A DNA stretch of 64,000 nt, taken from positions 1-64,000 of the forward strand of contig JBATTK010000133.1 of the NCBI GenBank assembly GCA_049670505.1, written 5' to 3'. A program made the translations under genes and the position numbers. The first letter of the stretch is position 1. Every line of letters begins with the position of its first letter. The notes beneath the pieces are model-generated. The model searched no databases. It was not told the origin of the DNA and saw nothing but the letters and a program-made list of their open reading frames with translations. Below, one piece after another: positions 29,663-38,726 of the stretch. This stretch comes from JBATTK01 sp049670505. Its GTDB lineage: Bacteria; Bacteroidota; Bacteroidia; Flavobacteriales; Flavobacteriaceae.

Positions 29663-29903
29663 TAATTTAGAATTAAGAGTTAAGAATTGAAAATGATACG
29701 TTACACGGTTTGGAGATTACGACATAATTCAAAATTCATAACTCAATACTCATTACTATTAACTAGAAAAATATGGCAGCTCAAAGAATCAACAAATGGT
29801 TGATGGATAATTAAGAATTGAAAATGATACGTTATATTGTTTGGAGATTACAGCATGAACTGATTTAAAACTCATAACTCCGAACTCATAACTCATAATT
29901 AAA
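29657..29903. repeat. preT-preA spacer: duplicated preT 3' end and three heptamer arrays
   Basis: Copy 1 (29621 to about 29725) contains the real end of preT plus downstream DNA. Copy 2 (29773 to about 29865) repeats it with about 90% identity, including ATGGCAGCTCAAAGAATC and the codons for WLMDN-stop. Copy 1 carries 21 extra bases (three heptamers) just after the stop. Heptamer arrays are at 29657-29691 (AATTAGT, AATTTAG, AATTAAG, AGTTAAG, AATTGAA), 29726-29767 (AATTCAA, AATTCAT, AACTCAA, TACTCAT, TACTATT, AACTAGA) and 29869-29903 (AACTCAT, AACTCCG, AACTCAT, AACTCAT, AATTAAA), the last 4 bp before the preA start. Copy 2 still encodes a 13-residue peptide after an ATG; it is presumably a relic. 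Confidence 0.85.
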
Positions 29904-29907
29904 AACA

Positions 29908-31251
29908 ATGGCAGATTTATCAATAGATTTTGCAGGTATAAAAGCACCAAATCCATTTTGGTTGGCTTCAGCTCCCCCTACCAATTCGGGATACCAGATC
30001 ATGAAGGCCTTTGATGCCGGATGGGGCGGTGCGGTATGGAAGACTTTGGGTGTACCAGTGGTGAACGTATCTAGCCGTTATGGCTCCGTAAACTATAGGG
30101 ATACCAAAATGATGGGTTTCAACAATATTGAGCTGATTACCGATAGGCCCTTGGTAGATAATCTTAGGGAAATAGAAGAAGTAAAGAAGTACTTTCCCGA
30201 TCATGCCATAATTGCTTCCCTTATGGTAGAGAGCAGGGCCGAATGGGAACAGATTATCAAGGATGTGGAAAATTCCGGAGCGGATGGTATTGAATTGAAT
30301 TTTGGCTGTCCACATGGGATGTGTGAACGCGGAATGGGATCCGCTGTCGGGCAAGAACCCGAAGTGCTTAAGACTATTGTAGGTTGGGTAAAGGAAGCTG
30401 CCCATATTCCGGTAATAACCAAACTTACCCCCAATATATCGGAAATTGTAGATCCCGGTCTTGCCGCTTACCAAGGGGGATCCGATGCCATTTCTCTCAT
30501 CAATACCATAAAGAGTATCGTAGGGATCGATCTGGATACCTATGCGCCCTTGCCGGTAGTAGATGGAAAAGGAACCAACGGAGGGTACTGTGGGCCAGCG
30601 GTAAAACCTATCGCCATGAATATGATAAAAGATTTGGCACAGCATCCTGAAATTTCAAAAATACCGATTTCAGGTATCGGGGGAGTGGAAAATTGGCGCG
30701 ATGTGGTAGAATTTATACTGCTAGGGGCAACTTCTGTTCAAGTGTGTACCGCAGTGATGCATTATGGATTCGGTATCGTTAGGGAAATGGAAACAGGCCT
30801 ACGCCAGTTTATGGACGACAAAGGCTACCATACCATTTATGATTTTGCCGGAAAAGCCTTGCCCAATGTAACCGAATGGAAACATCTAAATTTGAAGCAC
30901 AAAGTGGTTGCTGAGATCGATTCCGACAAATGTGTGGGATGCGAACTTTGTTATATAGCGTGTGATGATGGTGCGCATCAGGCTATTTCACAATCGGAGG
31001 ACAGAACCATTCGAATACCGAGTATCATTGAGGAGAATTGTGTGGGATGCAATCTGTGTTCTTTGGTCTGTCCTGTTGAAGATTGTATTACCATGGTACA
31101 GCGCGATGATGGTACGCAGCACCTCACTTGGGATGAACGTACCAAGGCCGATGATGTTCCCGTTAGTTTTAATGATGATAGGGCAGGAGGCAAAGGACAC
31201 TATGTTCCAGCGCCTACGGACGCTTTAAATAATTATTACACTAAAAAATAA
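29908..31251 (+). CDS. preA: NAD-dependent dihydropyrimidine dehydrogenase, subunit PreA
   Basis: The 447-residue FMN enzyme of the dihydroorotate dehydrogenase-like TIM-barrel family (about 1-330) has NPFWLASAPPTNSG, ELNFGCPHGMCERGMG (about 129-144; the catalytic Cys lies in this loop in DPD) and PISGIGGVENW. A C-terminal ferredoxin domain follows with CVGCELCYIAC (about 345) and CVGCNLCSLVCPVEDC (about 383). It reduces uracil and thymine to the dihydro forms, the first step of the pathway. E. coli PreA is about 410 residues; the extra length is in the tail. Confidence 0.94.
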   Translation: MADLSIDFAGIKAPNPFWLASAPPTNSGYQIMKAFDAGWGGAVWKTLGVPVVNVSSRYGSVNYRDTKMMGFNNIELITDRPLVDNLREIEEVKKYFPDHAIIASLMVESRAEWEQIIKDVENSGADGIELNFGCPHGMCERGMGSAVGQEPEVLKTIVGWVKEAAHIPVITKLTPNISEIVDPGLAAYQGGSDAISLINTIKSIVGIDLDTYAPLPVVDGKGTNGGYCGPAVKPIAMNMIKDLAQHPEISKIPISGIGGVENWRDVVEFILLGATSVQVCTAVMHYGFGIVREMETGLRQFMDDKGYHTIYDFAGKALPNVTEWKHLNLKHKVVAEIDSDKCVGCELCYIACDDGAHQAISQSEDRTIRIPSIIEENCVGCNLCSLVCPVEDCITMVQRDDGTQHLTWDERTKADDVPVSFNDDRAGGKGHYVPAPTDALNNYYTKK

Positions 31252-31311
31252 TAGCCGCTTATCTGTTACTATGGTCTAAAAAGGATGCTTTAATGGGGAA
31301 ATTCAAATAAT

Positions 31312-31406
31312 TTGTCATTCAGAGCTGTCACCCTGAGCGCAGTCGAAGGGAAAGCGAAGAATCTTGCTGTCCTAGGCCAAAAGACTCCCTGTACCTCGGA
31401 ATGATA
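31312..31406. repeat. REP-like dispersed repeat
   Basis: The block begins TGTCATTCAGAG and ends CCTCGGAATGATA, an imperfect inverted repeat. Its interior has CCCTGAGCGCAGTCGAAGGG (31331-31350), a familiar bacterial intergenic palindrome whose core recurs in many flavobacterial genomes. It separates the convergent preA and acyl-CoA oxidase genes and may act as a transcription end or mRNA stabiliser. No gene lies in 31252-31421. Confidence 0.65.
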
Positions 31407-31421
31407 TATAAAATAGATTTT

Positions 31422-33686
31422 CTACGAGGCAATCGGCGCCGTTAAACAGTGTTCGGGGATACCAAAACCGTCCACCAATACTTCAATATGGGGCCGCAGC
31501 TCCGTGCATAAACGTTCCACTCGTTGCCGAATGGCCTTGGATTTTGTACCTCCCAAATACCCTTGCTCCAAATACCAGGAAGCATCCTCCCTAATCTCGT
31601 GCAATGCATAGAGCGTTCCCATTTTTTCGAACAGCAAGCGGTATTTCTCATCCGTTATGGTCGGGACAAAATTGAGAAATGTATCATAGGCCAATTCACA
31701 ACTATATGCCTTGCCCAGGGCCAATAAATGGGTCTGCACTTTTAAAAATGCCTGATAGGAAGGCACCCCCTTTTTAATATAATCACGGATGCGCATGGCC
31801 AAAGTGTAGGTGAGTCTTCTGGTCCTATAGTTAAAGGCATGCTTGTGAAAGATGGGATTGTACAGATGCTCTTTGTCTACTTTATTGGAGTACACCGGAC
31901 TAACGGTAGCGATCTTATCGCTTAGCCGTATACTCAACAGCTTTAGTACCGCCGAGAATCCGGCACTGTTGAATTCAGCCTTAAAATCGGAAAGCACCCC
32001 TTTGGCCGCAAGTTGTAGCAGTACATTATTATCTCCTTCGAAAGTGGTAAAAATGTCCACATCGTTCTTTAGATCTGCAATCCGGTTCTCTATAAGATAC
32101 CCCTTACCGCCACAAGCTTCCCTACATTCTTGAATGGTACTGTTGGCAAACCAGGTAATTACGGATTTTAAGCCCGCCGCCTGGGTCTCTATCTCACGTT
32201 TATCGGTAATACTATCATCGCTATAAACCTTCATCATATAGTCCAAGGTAATATGGTATACATAGCATTTTGCGACCGCGGGTGTTAATCGCAATTGATG
32301 GGTGGGATAATCCATGATCAAATCTTCCTGCACCTTTACACTATCATTAAACTGTCTGCGTTGTAATGCATGTTTAATGGCGATGGTCAATGCCATTTTA
32401 GCCCCACTTAAACCGCCTTTAGCTACGCAGATACGTCCACCGACCAGGGTACCCAACATGGTAAAGAAACGCTTGTTCGGATTTTTGATATCGGAATGGT
32501 AGCTACCATCTGCTTTTATATCCCCGTATTTGTTCAATAAGTTTTCCCGTGGCACGGAAACTTGGTTGAACCAGATCTTTCCATTATCCACACCGTTCAA
32601 TCCTAATTTGTAGCCATTGTCCACTATAGTTACTCCATCCATAAGCCTATGATCTTCGTCCCGGATGGGTACCAAAATGGCATGTACCCCTTCATTTTTT
32701 CCGTCCACGATCAATTGGGCAAAGACCGATGCCATAGTTGCGTGGAGCGCATTGCCGATATACTCCTTATTATCATTCTTTCCAGGGGTGTGGATTACAA
32801 TGCTATCCGTTTCCTTTACATATGTGGCCGTTGTTTTTACCCCTCTTACATTAGATCCATGTCCTGTTTCCGTCATGGCGAAACAACCTAATAATGTGGC
32901 TTGCCCAGCAGCTGTCAGGTAGTTGTCATAATGTTTTTTGGTTCCTAGTTTTTGGATACTTCCTCCGAAGAGTCCGAATTGGACCCCGAATTTTATGGTA
33001 AGACTACCATCAACATACATTAAGTTTTCGAAAATTGAAGCGTAGGTGGACATATTTCCGGTACCTCCATACCCATCGGGATAGGCCATAGCGCCATAAC
33101 CTTGCTCCGCCAAATGTTTTAGTTGTTCCAATACTTTTTGCCGAAAGTCATCTTTATTCCTTTGAATTTCCCATTGAAATATAGGGTGGGAGAGCGCTTC
33201 ACGGAATTTGTCGATTTCTCGGGCATGGTCTCCCTTCAGGATTTGATCTATAGTCTCTGCATTATAATAATTAGAGGTCCTTTCATGTATCACCGCTACA
33301 TCGAACAAATGATTGTAGTGATTGGGCTGTATGCCCAGATTTACTTCAATATGTTTCAAATGGTCATTAAAGGGACATTCCTTTTGATAATTACAGACCA
33401 TTTTTTGACTGAAAGAGGACAGGGGATAGGTGTCACTTTCCAATAATTTTACCTCCGAATTGGAGATGGTCCGTTTCCAGTTTTTAAGTTCACCATTGGG
33501 CGGGGGATTTTTTTTGCTCAACCAAGAAGTCAAGATCGTTTTGTCTTCCTTTGTTAAAGCGGCATCTTTTTCTACGGTTTTTTTTACAACGGCAATTTCG
33601 GAAGCCGAAAGCAGATTGTCCGACCAAATCACGTAAAAAAAAGGAATGTATTGTAGTGTTCCGGGAGAGTAATTCGTTTTTAGCAT
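31422..33686 (-). CDS. Acyl-CoA oxidase/dehydrogenase family protein
   Basis: The 754-residue flavoprotein is longer than bacterial acyl-CoA dehydrogenases (about 380) and has the layout of peroxisomal-type acyl-CoA oxidases. An N-terminal extension (about 1-110) precedes the ACAD core with CFAMTETGHGSNVRGVKTTA (about 270-290) for FAD/substrate binding, then REACGGKGYLIENRIADLK and DIFTTFEGDNNVLLQLAAKG (about 540-560). A C-terminal ACOX helical domain of about 180 residues follows. It would introduce the first double bond in fatty acyl-CoA beta-oxidation; electron acceptor (O2 or ETF) is unknown. It is a single gene divergent from ruvB. Confidence 0.85.
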   Translation of the reverse strand: MLKTNYSPGTLQYIPFFYVIWSDNLLSASEIAVVKKTVEKDAALTKEDKTILTSWLSKKNPPPNGELKNWKRTISNSEVKLLESDTYPLSSFSQKMVCNYQKECPFNDHLKHIEVNLGIQPNHYNHLFDVAVIHERTSNYYNAETIDQILKGDHAREIDKFREALSHPIFQWEIQRNKDDFRQKVLEQLKHLAEQGYGAMAYPDGYGGTGNMSTYASIFENLMYVDGSLTIKFGVQFGLFGGSIQKLGTKKHYDNYLTAAGQATLLGCFAMTETGHGSNVRGVKTTATYVKETDSIVIHTPGKNDNKEYIGNALHATMASVFAQLIVDGKNEGVHAILVPIRDEDHRLMDGVTIVDNGYKLGLNGVDNGKIWFNQVSVPRENLLNKYGDIKADGSYHSDIKNPNKRFFTMLGTLVGGRICVAKGGLSGAKMALTIAIKHALQRRQFNDSVKVQEDLIMDYPTHQLRLTPAVAKCYVYHITLDYMMKVYSDDSITDKREIETQAAGLKSVITWFANSTIQECREACGGKGYLIENRIADLKNDVDIFTTFEGDNNVLLQLAAKGVLSDFKAEFNSAGFSAVLKLLSIRLSDKIATVSPVYSNKVDKEHLYNPIFHKHAFNYRTRRLTYTLAMRIRDYIKKGVPSYQAFLKVQTHLLALGKAYSCELAYDTFLNFVPTITDEKYRLLFEKMGTLYALHEIREDASWYLEQGYLGGTKSKAIRQRVERLCTELRPHIEVLVDGFGIPEHCLTAPIAS

Positions 33687-33850
33687 AGGCTGAATTTACA
33701 AATTTTTTTAACCAATTTGCTGATGGATGTTTGCCGTGTCAATTGATTTTTACAATTTATAATGTTGCTTGTCCTAAGGGCATTAAAGCAATTATTTTGG
33801 TATGGGAACTTTTGGGGTTGCCCTGATCCATAGATATCTCTATTTTCCGT

Positions 33851-33858
33851 TATCTTTG
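33851..33858 (+). promoter_or_regulatory. -7 box of ruvB, near-leaderless
   Basis: TATCTTTG (33851-33858) is a full TAnnTTTG match and ends only 7 bp before the ruvB ATG at 33866. Transcription would start at or a few bases before the start codon. The -33 region is poor. Confidence 0.45.
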
Positions 33859-33865
33859 TTATGAT

Positions 33866-34888
33866 ATGAATGAGAACCTTGATCCATCGACAGATAAATT
33901 TTCACAAGAAGAGCTCGATATAGAAAGGGCCTTGCGTCCTATAACCTTTGATGATTTTACGGGACAGGAACAGGTTTTGGAAAACCTTCAAGTGTTCGTG
34001 CAAGCTGCAAATTTAAGGGGCGAAGCATTGGATCATACTTTGTTTCACGGCCCTCCAGGGCTTGGTAAGACTACCTTGGCCCATATCTTGGCCAATGAGT
34101 TGGATGTTGGCATCAAAATAACCTCTGGTCCCGTATTGGATAAACCAGGAGACTTGGCCGGACTGTTGACCAATTTGGAGGAGCGGGATGTTTTGTTTAT
34201 AGATGAGATTCATCGCTTAAGCCCTATCGTAGAGGAATACTTGTATTCCGCTATGGAGGATTATAAGATCGATATTATGATCGAGACCGGTCCGAATGCG
34301 CGGTCCGTGCAGATCAATCTAAATCCGTTTACCCTAATAGGGGCCACAACCCGTTCCGGATTGTTGACTTCCCCCATGCGGGCACGTTTTGGTATACAAA
34401 GCAGACTGCAATATTATTCAACGGAGTTATTGTCAACTATTGTCGAGCGCAGTGCCGAAATCCTGAAAGTACCCATCACTCAAGAGGCTGCTATTGAGAT
34501 AGCCGGAAGAAGTAGGGGAACCCCAAGAATTTGTAATGCACTTTTAAGGCGTGTTAGGGATTTTGCCCAGATTAAGGGAAATGGCAATATAGATATAGAA
34601 ATTTCCAAGTTTGGATTAAGGGCATTAAATGTAGATGCCCATGGGCTGGACGAGATGGATAACAAGATTTTAAGTACGATTATTGATAAGTTTAAAGGTG
34701 GCCCCGTTGGTATTACTACCGTAGCTACGGCGGTCTCTGAAAGTGCCGAGACCATAGAAGAGGTTTATGAGCCTTTTTTGATACAACAGGGGTTTATTAT
34801 GCGTACGCCCAGAGGCAGGGAAGTTACCGAATTGGCCTACAAACATTTGGGAAGGATAAAAGGAGGAATACAGGAAGGTTTGTTTTAA
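33866..34888 (+). CDS. ruvB: Holliday junction branch migration ATPase RuvB
   Basis: The 340-residue AAA+ motor of the RuvAB complex has Walker A GPPGLGKTTLA (about 62-72), Walker B VLFIDEIHRL (about 109), sensor GATTRSGLL (about 158), the Arg finger in RARFGIQSRL (about 171), and the winged-helix C-terminal domain ending GFIMRTPRGREVTELAYKHL. It drives branch migration during recombinational repair. ruvA is 20 kb away at 54193, so the two are not an operon. The 3' 45% has a decayed second copy at 45732-46193. Confidence 0.98.
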   Translation: MNENLDPSTDKFSQEELDIERALRPITFDDFTGQEQVLENLQVFVQAANLRGEALDHTLFHGPPGLGKTTLAHILANELDVGIKITSGPVLDKPGDLAGLLTNLEERDVLFIDEIHRLSPIVEEYLYSAMEDYKIDIMIETGPNARSVQINLNPFTLIGATTRSGLLTSPMRARFGIQSRLQYYSTELLSTIVERSAEILKVPITQEAAIEIAGRSRGTPRICNALLRRVRDFAQIKGNGNIDIEISKFGLRALNVDAHGLDEMDNKILSTIIDKFKGGPVGITTVATAVSESAETIEEVYEPFLIQQGFIMRTPRGREVTELAYKHLGRIKGGIQEGLF

Positions 34889-34969
34889 AGGTTCCTATCT
34901 TTCCTAGAGGACATATGGGTGGTTTGGTTTTGACAATTAGCAAAGAATTCCCTAAATAGGGACACCTAT

Positions 34970-34977
34970 TATATTTG
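34970..34977 (+). promoter_or_regulatory. -7 box of the P450 gene
   Basis: TATATTTG matches TAnnTTTG exactly and ends 14 bp before ATG 34992, so the leader is at most a few bases long. Confidence 0.45.
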
Positions 34978-34991
34978 AAAGAAATTAGTTG

Positions 34992-36371
34992 ATGAATACC
35001 CCCACCACCCTCAAAACGGCGCCGACAAAAAAATCCCCTCCCATGAAAAAACCCTTGGCAACCATTTCACAGTTCACTGTATTTAGGAACCGGGATAAGA
35101 TTCTAAAAGATCCTTTGCCATTCCATAAAGAGAATTTTGAAAAGTACGGGGATACGTTTATAGTCAATATCGGAATGGGCAATAAGGTCGTCTTTACCAG
35201 GAGTGCGGCTTCGGTAAAACATATCCTTCAAAAAAACCACAAAAACTATCATAAATCCACCTTGCAAACAAGGGATTTGGCCAAATATATCGGTCATGGC
35301 CTACTGACTTCCAACGGAGATTTTTGGCGTGCGCATCGCAGAATGGTGCAACCTGCCTTTCATAAAAAGAAGCTAGCCGGTTTACTGAACATCATGTATG
35401 GTGCCATTAAGGCTGAATTACAGGAAGTACAGATCAATACCGAGAAAAATGTTTTCCCTTTGATGAGCGACCTTGCTTTTCAGGTAGTGGCCAAATCGCT
35501 TTTTAGCGCTGGCGATATCAGAGAACGTATGCGAAAGCTTCAGGGCATTACGGTCACCAACCAAAAGATGCTGATCAAAGAAACGCGCCAACCCTATTTA
35601 AAATGGTGGTTCCAATTATCGGGAGATATTGACCGACATCTGGGACTTTCCAAAGAGGCCCAGGATTTGTTGGACCATATCATTCAAGAACGGGTTACAT
35701 CTGAAGAAGAAAAAGACGATTTGTTGGATATGTTGCTCAAAGCCCGTTATGAAGATGGTTCGCCTATGTCTAGAAAGCAACTCATAGACGAAGTGATGAT
35801 ACTCTTTACGGCCGGTCATGAGACTACCGCGAATACCTTGAGTTTTACATTGTTCTTGTTGGCGAAAAACCCGGAAGTACAGGAAAAGTTGTTTGAAGAG
35901 GTCAAGGATATCTATTTTGATACATCTGATATCATGCCCCTATTGGGCAAATTGCCCTATACCAAACAATGTATAGAAGAATCCATGCGACTATACCCTC
36001 CGGTCTATATCATAGATAGGGTAAGTTTGGCCAGTGATACCGTAGCGGGGCACGACTTTAAAAAGCGAACGGTTTGGCTAATGAGTATTTTTGAGCTGCA
36101 TAGACATAAAGAGTTTTGGGAAAACCCGTTACAGTTTATGCCGGAACGCTTTAGTCCCGAAAATAAAAAGGACTTTTCCGATTATTACTTTCCCTTTGGC
36201 GCGGGCCCCCGAATGTGTGTGGGCAATAATTTTGCAATGTACGAGATGATTATAGTAGTGGCGACATTGATAAAAAAGTATCGTATTTCAAGCTCCAAGG
36301 AAGCTGTGGAGATAAATCCGTTGATTTCTTTAAAACCAAAGACTGTCCCCCTAAAATTTATAGAGCGGTAG
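34992..36371 (+). CDS. Cytochrome P450 monooxygenase
   Basis: ATG 34992 is preferred over the TTG three bases earlier. The 459-residue soluble P450 has the I-helix motif ILFTAGHETTANTL (about 270-283), the K-helix ExxR in EESMRLYPP (about 329), and the heme loop FPFGAGPRMCVGNNFA (Cys about 412). No membrane anchor is seen. It resembles bacterial self-standing class P450s of the CYP102-heme-domain/CYP4-like type that hydroxylate fatty acids, terpenes or alkanes; the substrate is not predictable. No redox partner is adjacent. It sits between ruvB and the DUF4242 regulators. Confidence 0.93.
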   Translation: MNTPTTLKTAPTKKSPPMKKPLATISQFTVFRNRDKILKDPLPFHKENFEKYGDTFIVNIGMGNKVVFTRSAASVKHILQKNHKNYHKSTLQTRDLAKYIGHGLLTSNGDFWRAHRRMVQPAFHKKKLAGLLNIMYGAIKAELQEVQINTEKNVFPLMSDLAFQVVAKSLFSAGDIRERMRKLQGITVTNQKMLIKETRQPYLKWWFQLSGDIDRHLGLSKEAQDLLDHIIQERVTSEEEKDDLLDMLLKARYEDGSPMSRKQLIDEVMILFTAGHETTANTLSFTLFLLAKNPEVQEKLFEEVKDIYFDTSDIMPLLGKLPYTKQCIEESMRLYPPVYIIDRVSLASDTVAGHDFKKRTVWLMSIFELHRHKEFWENPLQFMPERFSPENKKDFSDYYFPFGAGPRMCVGNNFAMYEMIIVVATLIKKYRISSSKEAVEINPLISLKPKTVPLKFIER

Positions 36372-36387
36372 ATAAACCCAAAAACAG

Positions 36388-36452
36388 TGAACCATTTTTA
36401 CTACAATTTGAACCAAAAGTTCGATTTTCCTACCACATTATGCGTATATTTA
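36388..36452 (+). promoter_or_regulatory. Operator/promoter of the DUF4242-AraC operon (site C)
   Basis: Two direct half-sites GTGAACCA (TGAA core at 36388) and TTTGAACCA (TGAA core at 36409) are 21 bp apart. The -7 box TATATTTA at 36445-36452 lies 36 bp after the second core. The arrangement matches sites at 39862-39927 and 43196-43261. It suggests autoregulation of the regulators encoded directly downstream. Confidence 0.6.
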
Positions 36453-36500
36453 TGATAATCAGAATATTAATGAGTTAAAAGTACAATTTTAAGCTTTTGT

Positions 36501-37607
36501 ATGCCGATTTACATGGATTCACATATTGTTCCCGGGGTCGAGGCCAAACATGCTGCTGAAGCACATAAAAAGGACCTTGGCATCCAGAATCAATTTGGTT
36601 GTAGAAATATGACCTATTGGATCGATGAAGATAGGGGAAGGGTCTTTTGTTTGATTGATGCTCCTAACGAGGAAGCTGTGAGAGAGATGCATAACCATTC
36701 CCATGGGTTGGTGCCCCATGAAATCATTCCGGTAAACAGTAAAGTTGTCGAAGCCTTTTTGGGAAGGATAGATGATCCGGAACCATACGTGGATCCAAAG
36801 GACCCCGAACTTAAAATATTTAACGATCCAGCTTTTAGGGTCATTTTAGCGATAAAGACAAAAGACGCAGGACTGCTACGCTATAATCTAGGGGAAAATA
36901 GGGCAAAGCATTTGTTTTCACTTTATTATGATACGGTCAGGGAACAAATCGAAAAATATGAGGGGAGCGAAGTAGAAATAAAGGGGATAGGTTTTGTAGT
37001 TTCTTTTGCCTCCGTTTCCATGGGGGTAGAGTGCGCCGTTGCCATCCAAAAAGCCCTACATGTAGCTGCGGAACTTATTGATCTGCGGATGGGTCTGCAC
37101 GCAGGTCTACCGGTAGATCAAAGCGACACCCTTTTTGGTAAAACGGTACAATTGGCCCGTTACCTTTGCTCTATTGGTAGGGAAAATCAGATTGTTATGT
37201 CCGCTATAGTCAGCGAACTTAATAATCCCGTTCCTTCAAAAAACAAGACATATCAGGACGGTATTAAAAGATTAAATGTCACTGAAGAAAAATCACTTGC
37301 ACTTTTCGTTGATATTTTGGACAAGAGTTGGCAGAATCCTGAGTTTGGAATTAATGACTTCTGCTATAAATTATCCATTAGCAAATCACAGCTATATAGA
37401 AAATGTAAAGGTATTACAGGAAAATCGCCCAATGCCCTTTTACGTGAATATCGATTGATTAGATCTCTGGAACTGTTAGGGAAAAAAGGATACAACGTTT
37501 CCCAGACCACCTTTGAGGCAGGATTTAACAGCCCTTCCTATTTCATCAAGTGCTTTCAACAAAGGTTTGGACTATTGCCTTTGAGTTATGCCAAATTGCA
37601 GACTTAA
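36501..37607 (+). CDS. DUF4242 / cyclase-like / AraC-HTH regulator (paralogue 1)
   Basis: The 368-residue protein has three parts. Residues about 1-80 (MPIYMDSHIVPGV, HKKDLGIQNQFGCRNMTYWI) are a DUF4242 domain, a ferredoxin-fold family with a nickel-binding member. Residues about 105-255 resemble a class III nucleotidyl cyclase core (GFVVSFASVSMGVECAVAIQ; LRMGLHAGLPV; LFGKTVQLARYL), but the catalytic GDG is GIG, so it is probably inactive. Residues about 270-365 are an AraC-type double HTH (ISKSQLYRKCKGITGKSPN; FEAGFNSPSYFIKCFQQRFG). It is the first of three tandem paralogues, closest to the one at 46409. A ligand-responsive activator is likely. Confidence 0.72.
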   Translation: MPIYMDSHIVPGVEAKHAAEAHKKDLGIQNQFGCRNMTYWIDEDRGRVFCLIDAPNEEAVREMHNHSHGLVPHEIIPVNSKVVEAFLGRIDDPEPYVDPKDPELKIFNDPAFRVILAIKTKDAGLLRYNLGENRAKHLFSLYYDTVREQIEKYEGSEVEIKGIGFVVSFASVSMGVECAVAIQKALHVAAELIDLRMGLHAGLPVDQSDTLFGKTVQLARYLCSIGRENQIVMSAIVSELNNPVPSKNKTYQDGIKRLNVTEEKSLALFVDILDKSWQNPEFGINDFCYKLSISKSQLYRKCKGITGKSPNALLREYRLIRSLELLGKKGYNVSQTTFEAGFNSPSYFIKCFQQRFGLLPLSYAKLQT

Positions 37608-37628
37608 AAATTTAAATTGATAAACATC

Positions 37629-38702
37629 ATGCCACTTTATATGGATATACATATGGTTGATTCTGAAAACTTTACAGTTGAAGATGTAATAAAGGCGCAT
37701 ATGGGGGACATTGCTGTACAAGAGAAGTATGGTGTCTTACAGAGAAAATACTGGGTCAATGAACAGGACAAAATGGTATTCTGTTTGATGGAAGGGCCTA
37801 ATAAAGAGGCATGCCATGCCACCCACGAAGAAGCTCATGGTATGACAGCATGCAATATAATAGAGGTATCGGAAGATGAGTATAATTTATTTATGTCCAA
37901 AAGTAGTACTAAAGAAAATGATTTAGCCTATACCCTGGATGGTGAGTTAGACGCAGGCTTTAGAACTATAATGCTGGTTAGCACTTCTGATCTTTCGGGT
38001 AAATATGGACACTATACCAATGAAATACACCGATTAATAAAACAATTCAATGGCGTAATGGTACTTCAGCCCAATGATGAGATTACGGTCTCTTTTCTCT
38101 TGGCTTCGGATGCTATTTTATGTGCTTTGGCAATAACCAAACTTTTAAAATCCATTCCTGACAATTTTGAATTCAGACTTGCTCTGGTCAGTGGAAATCC
38201 AGTGGATAAATATGGAACCGATTTATTTGAAGACACCAAACGGAAGGTAAAAATCCTATGCCAGATAGGACTGAGCAAGGTTATATATCTCGATGCCACC
38301 ACGAAAGCCTTGTCGAAGAAGGAAGTCAATACTCCGAAAATGAACCATAGTGATATCAAAATAGTAGGGAACAACGATTTCTTATTGTGTGAAAAACTAT
38401 CCCATATTCTAAATTTCGAATCGACTAATCCTAATTTTACAAGTGTGGAACTTGGAAATCAATTGGGCCTGAGCAAGGCTCAGACCTATCGAAAGATAAA
38501 ATTGCTTACGGGCATGTCGCCCAACACGTTGATTCGAGAGCTTCGACTTCGCAAATCTTTAAAAGCCTTAAAAAAAAATAACAAAACAGTAGCCGAAATA
38601 GCCTATGAACTAGGGTTTAATAGTCCTACCTATTTTACGCGGGTGTTCCGGAATAGATATGAAGTCCTCCCCACTTCCTTTGCCAAACTTTGCAGCTCAT
38701 GA
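37629..38702 (+). CDS. DUF4242 / cyclase-like / AraC-HTH regulator (paralogue 2)
   Basis: ATG 37629 gives MPLYMDIHMVD, matching the other paralogues; an upstream in-frame TTG at 37617 is rejected. The 357-residue protein has the same three parts as its neighbour. The middle domain is more diverged (LLASDAILCALAITKLL; FRLALVSGNPVDKYG; the GDG position reads PND), so catalysis is very unlikely. The HTH has LGLSKAQTYRKIKLLTGMSP and YELGFNSPTYFTRVFRNRYE. It lies 21 bp after paralogue 1 and 24 bp before paralogue 3, with which it shares the closest resemblance. Confidence 0.72.
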   Translation: MPLYMDIHMVDSENFTVEDVIKAHMGDIAVQEKYGVLQRKYWVNEQDKMVFCLMEGPNKEACHATHEEAHGMTACNIIEVSEDEYNLFMSKSSTKENDLAYTLDGELDAGFRTIMLVSTSDLSGKYGHYTNEIHRLIKQFNGVMVLQPNDEITVSFLLASDAILCALAITKLLKSIPDNFEFRLALVSGNPVDKYGTDLFEDTKRKVKILCQIGLSKVIYLDATTKALSKKEVNTPKMNHSDIKIVGNNDFLLCEKLSHILNFESTNPNFTSVELGNQLGLSKAQTYRKIKLLTGMSPNTLIRELRLRKSLKALKKNNKTVAEIAYELGFNSPTYFTRVFRNRYEVLPTSFAKLCSS

Positions 38703-38726
38703 TTTACACAATAAAAGTATAGTACG

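Noticed and set aside
29968..30645. 225-residue antisense frame opposite preA
   Set aside because: It is a shadow of the conserved PreA codons; no start context or family match.
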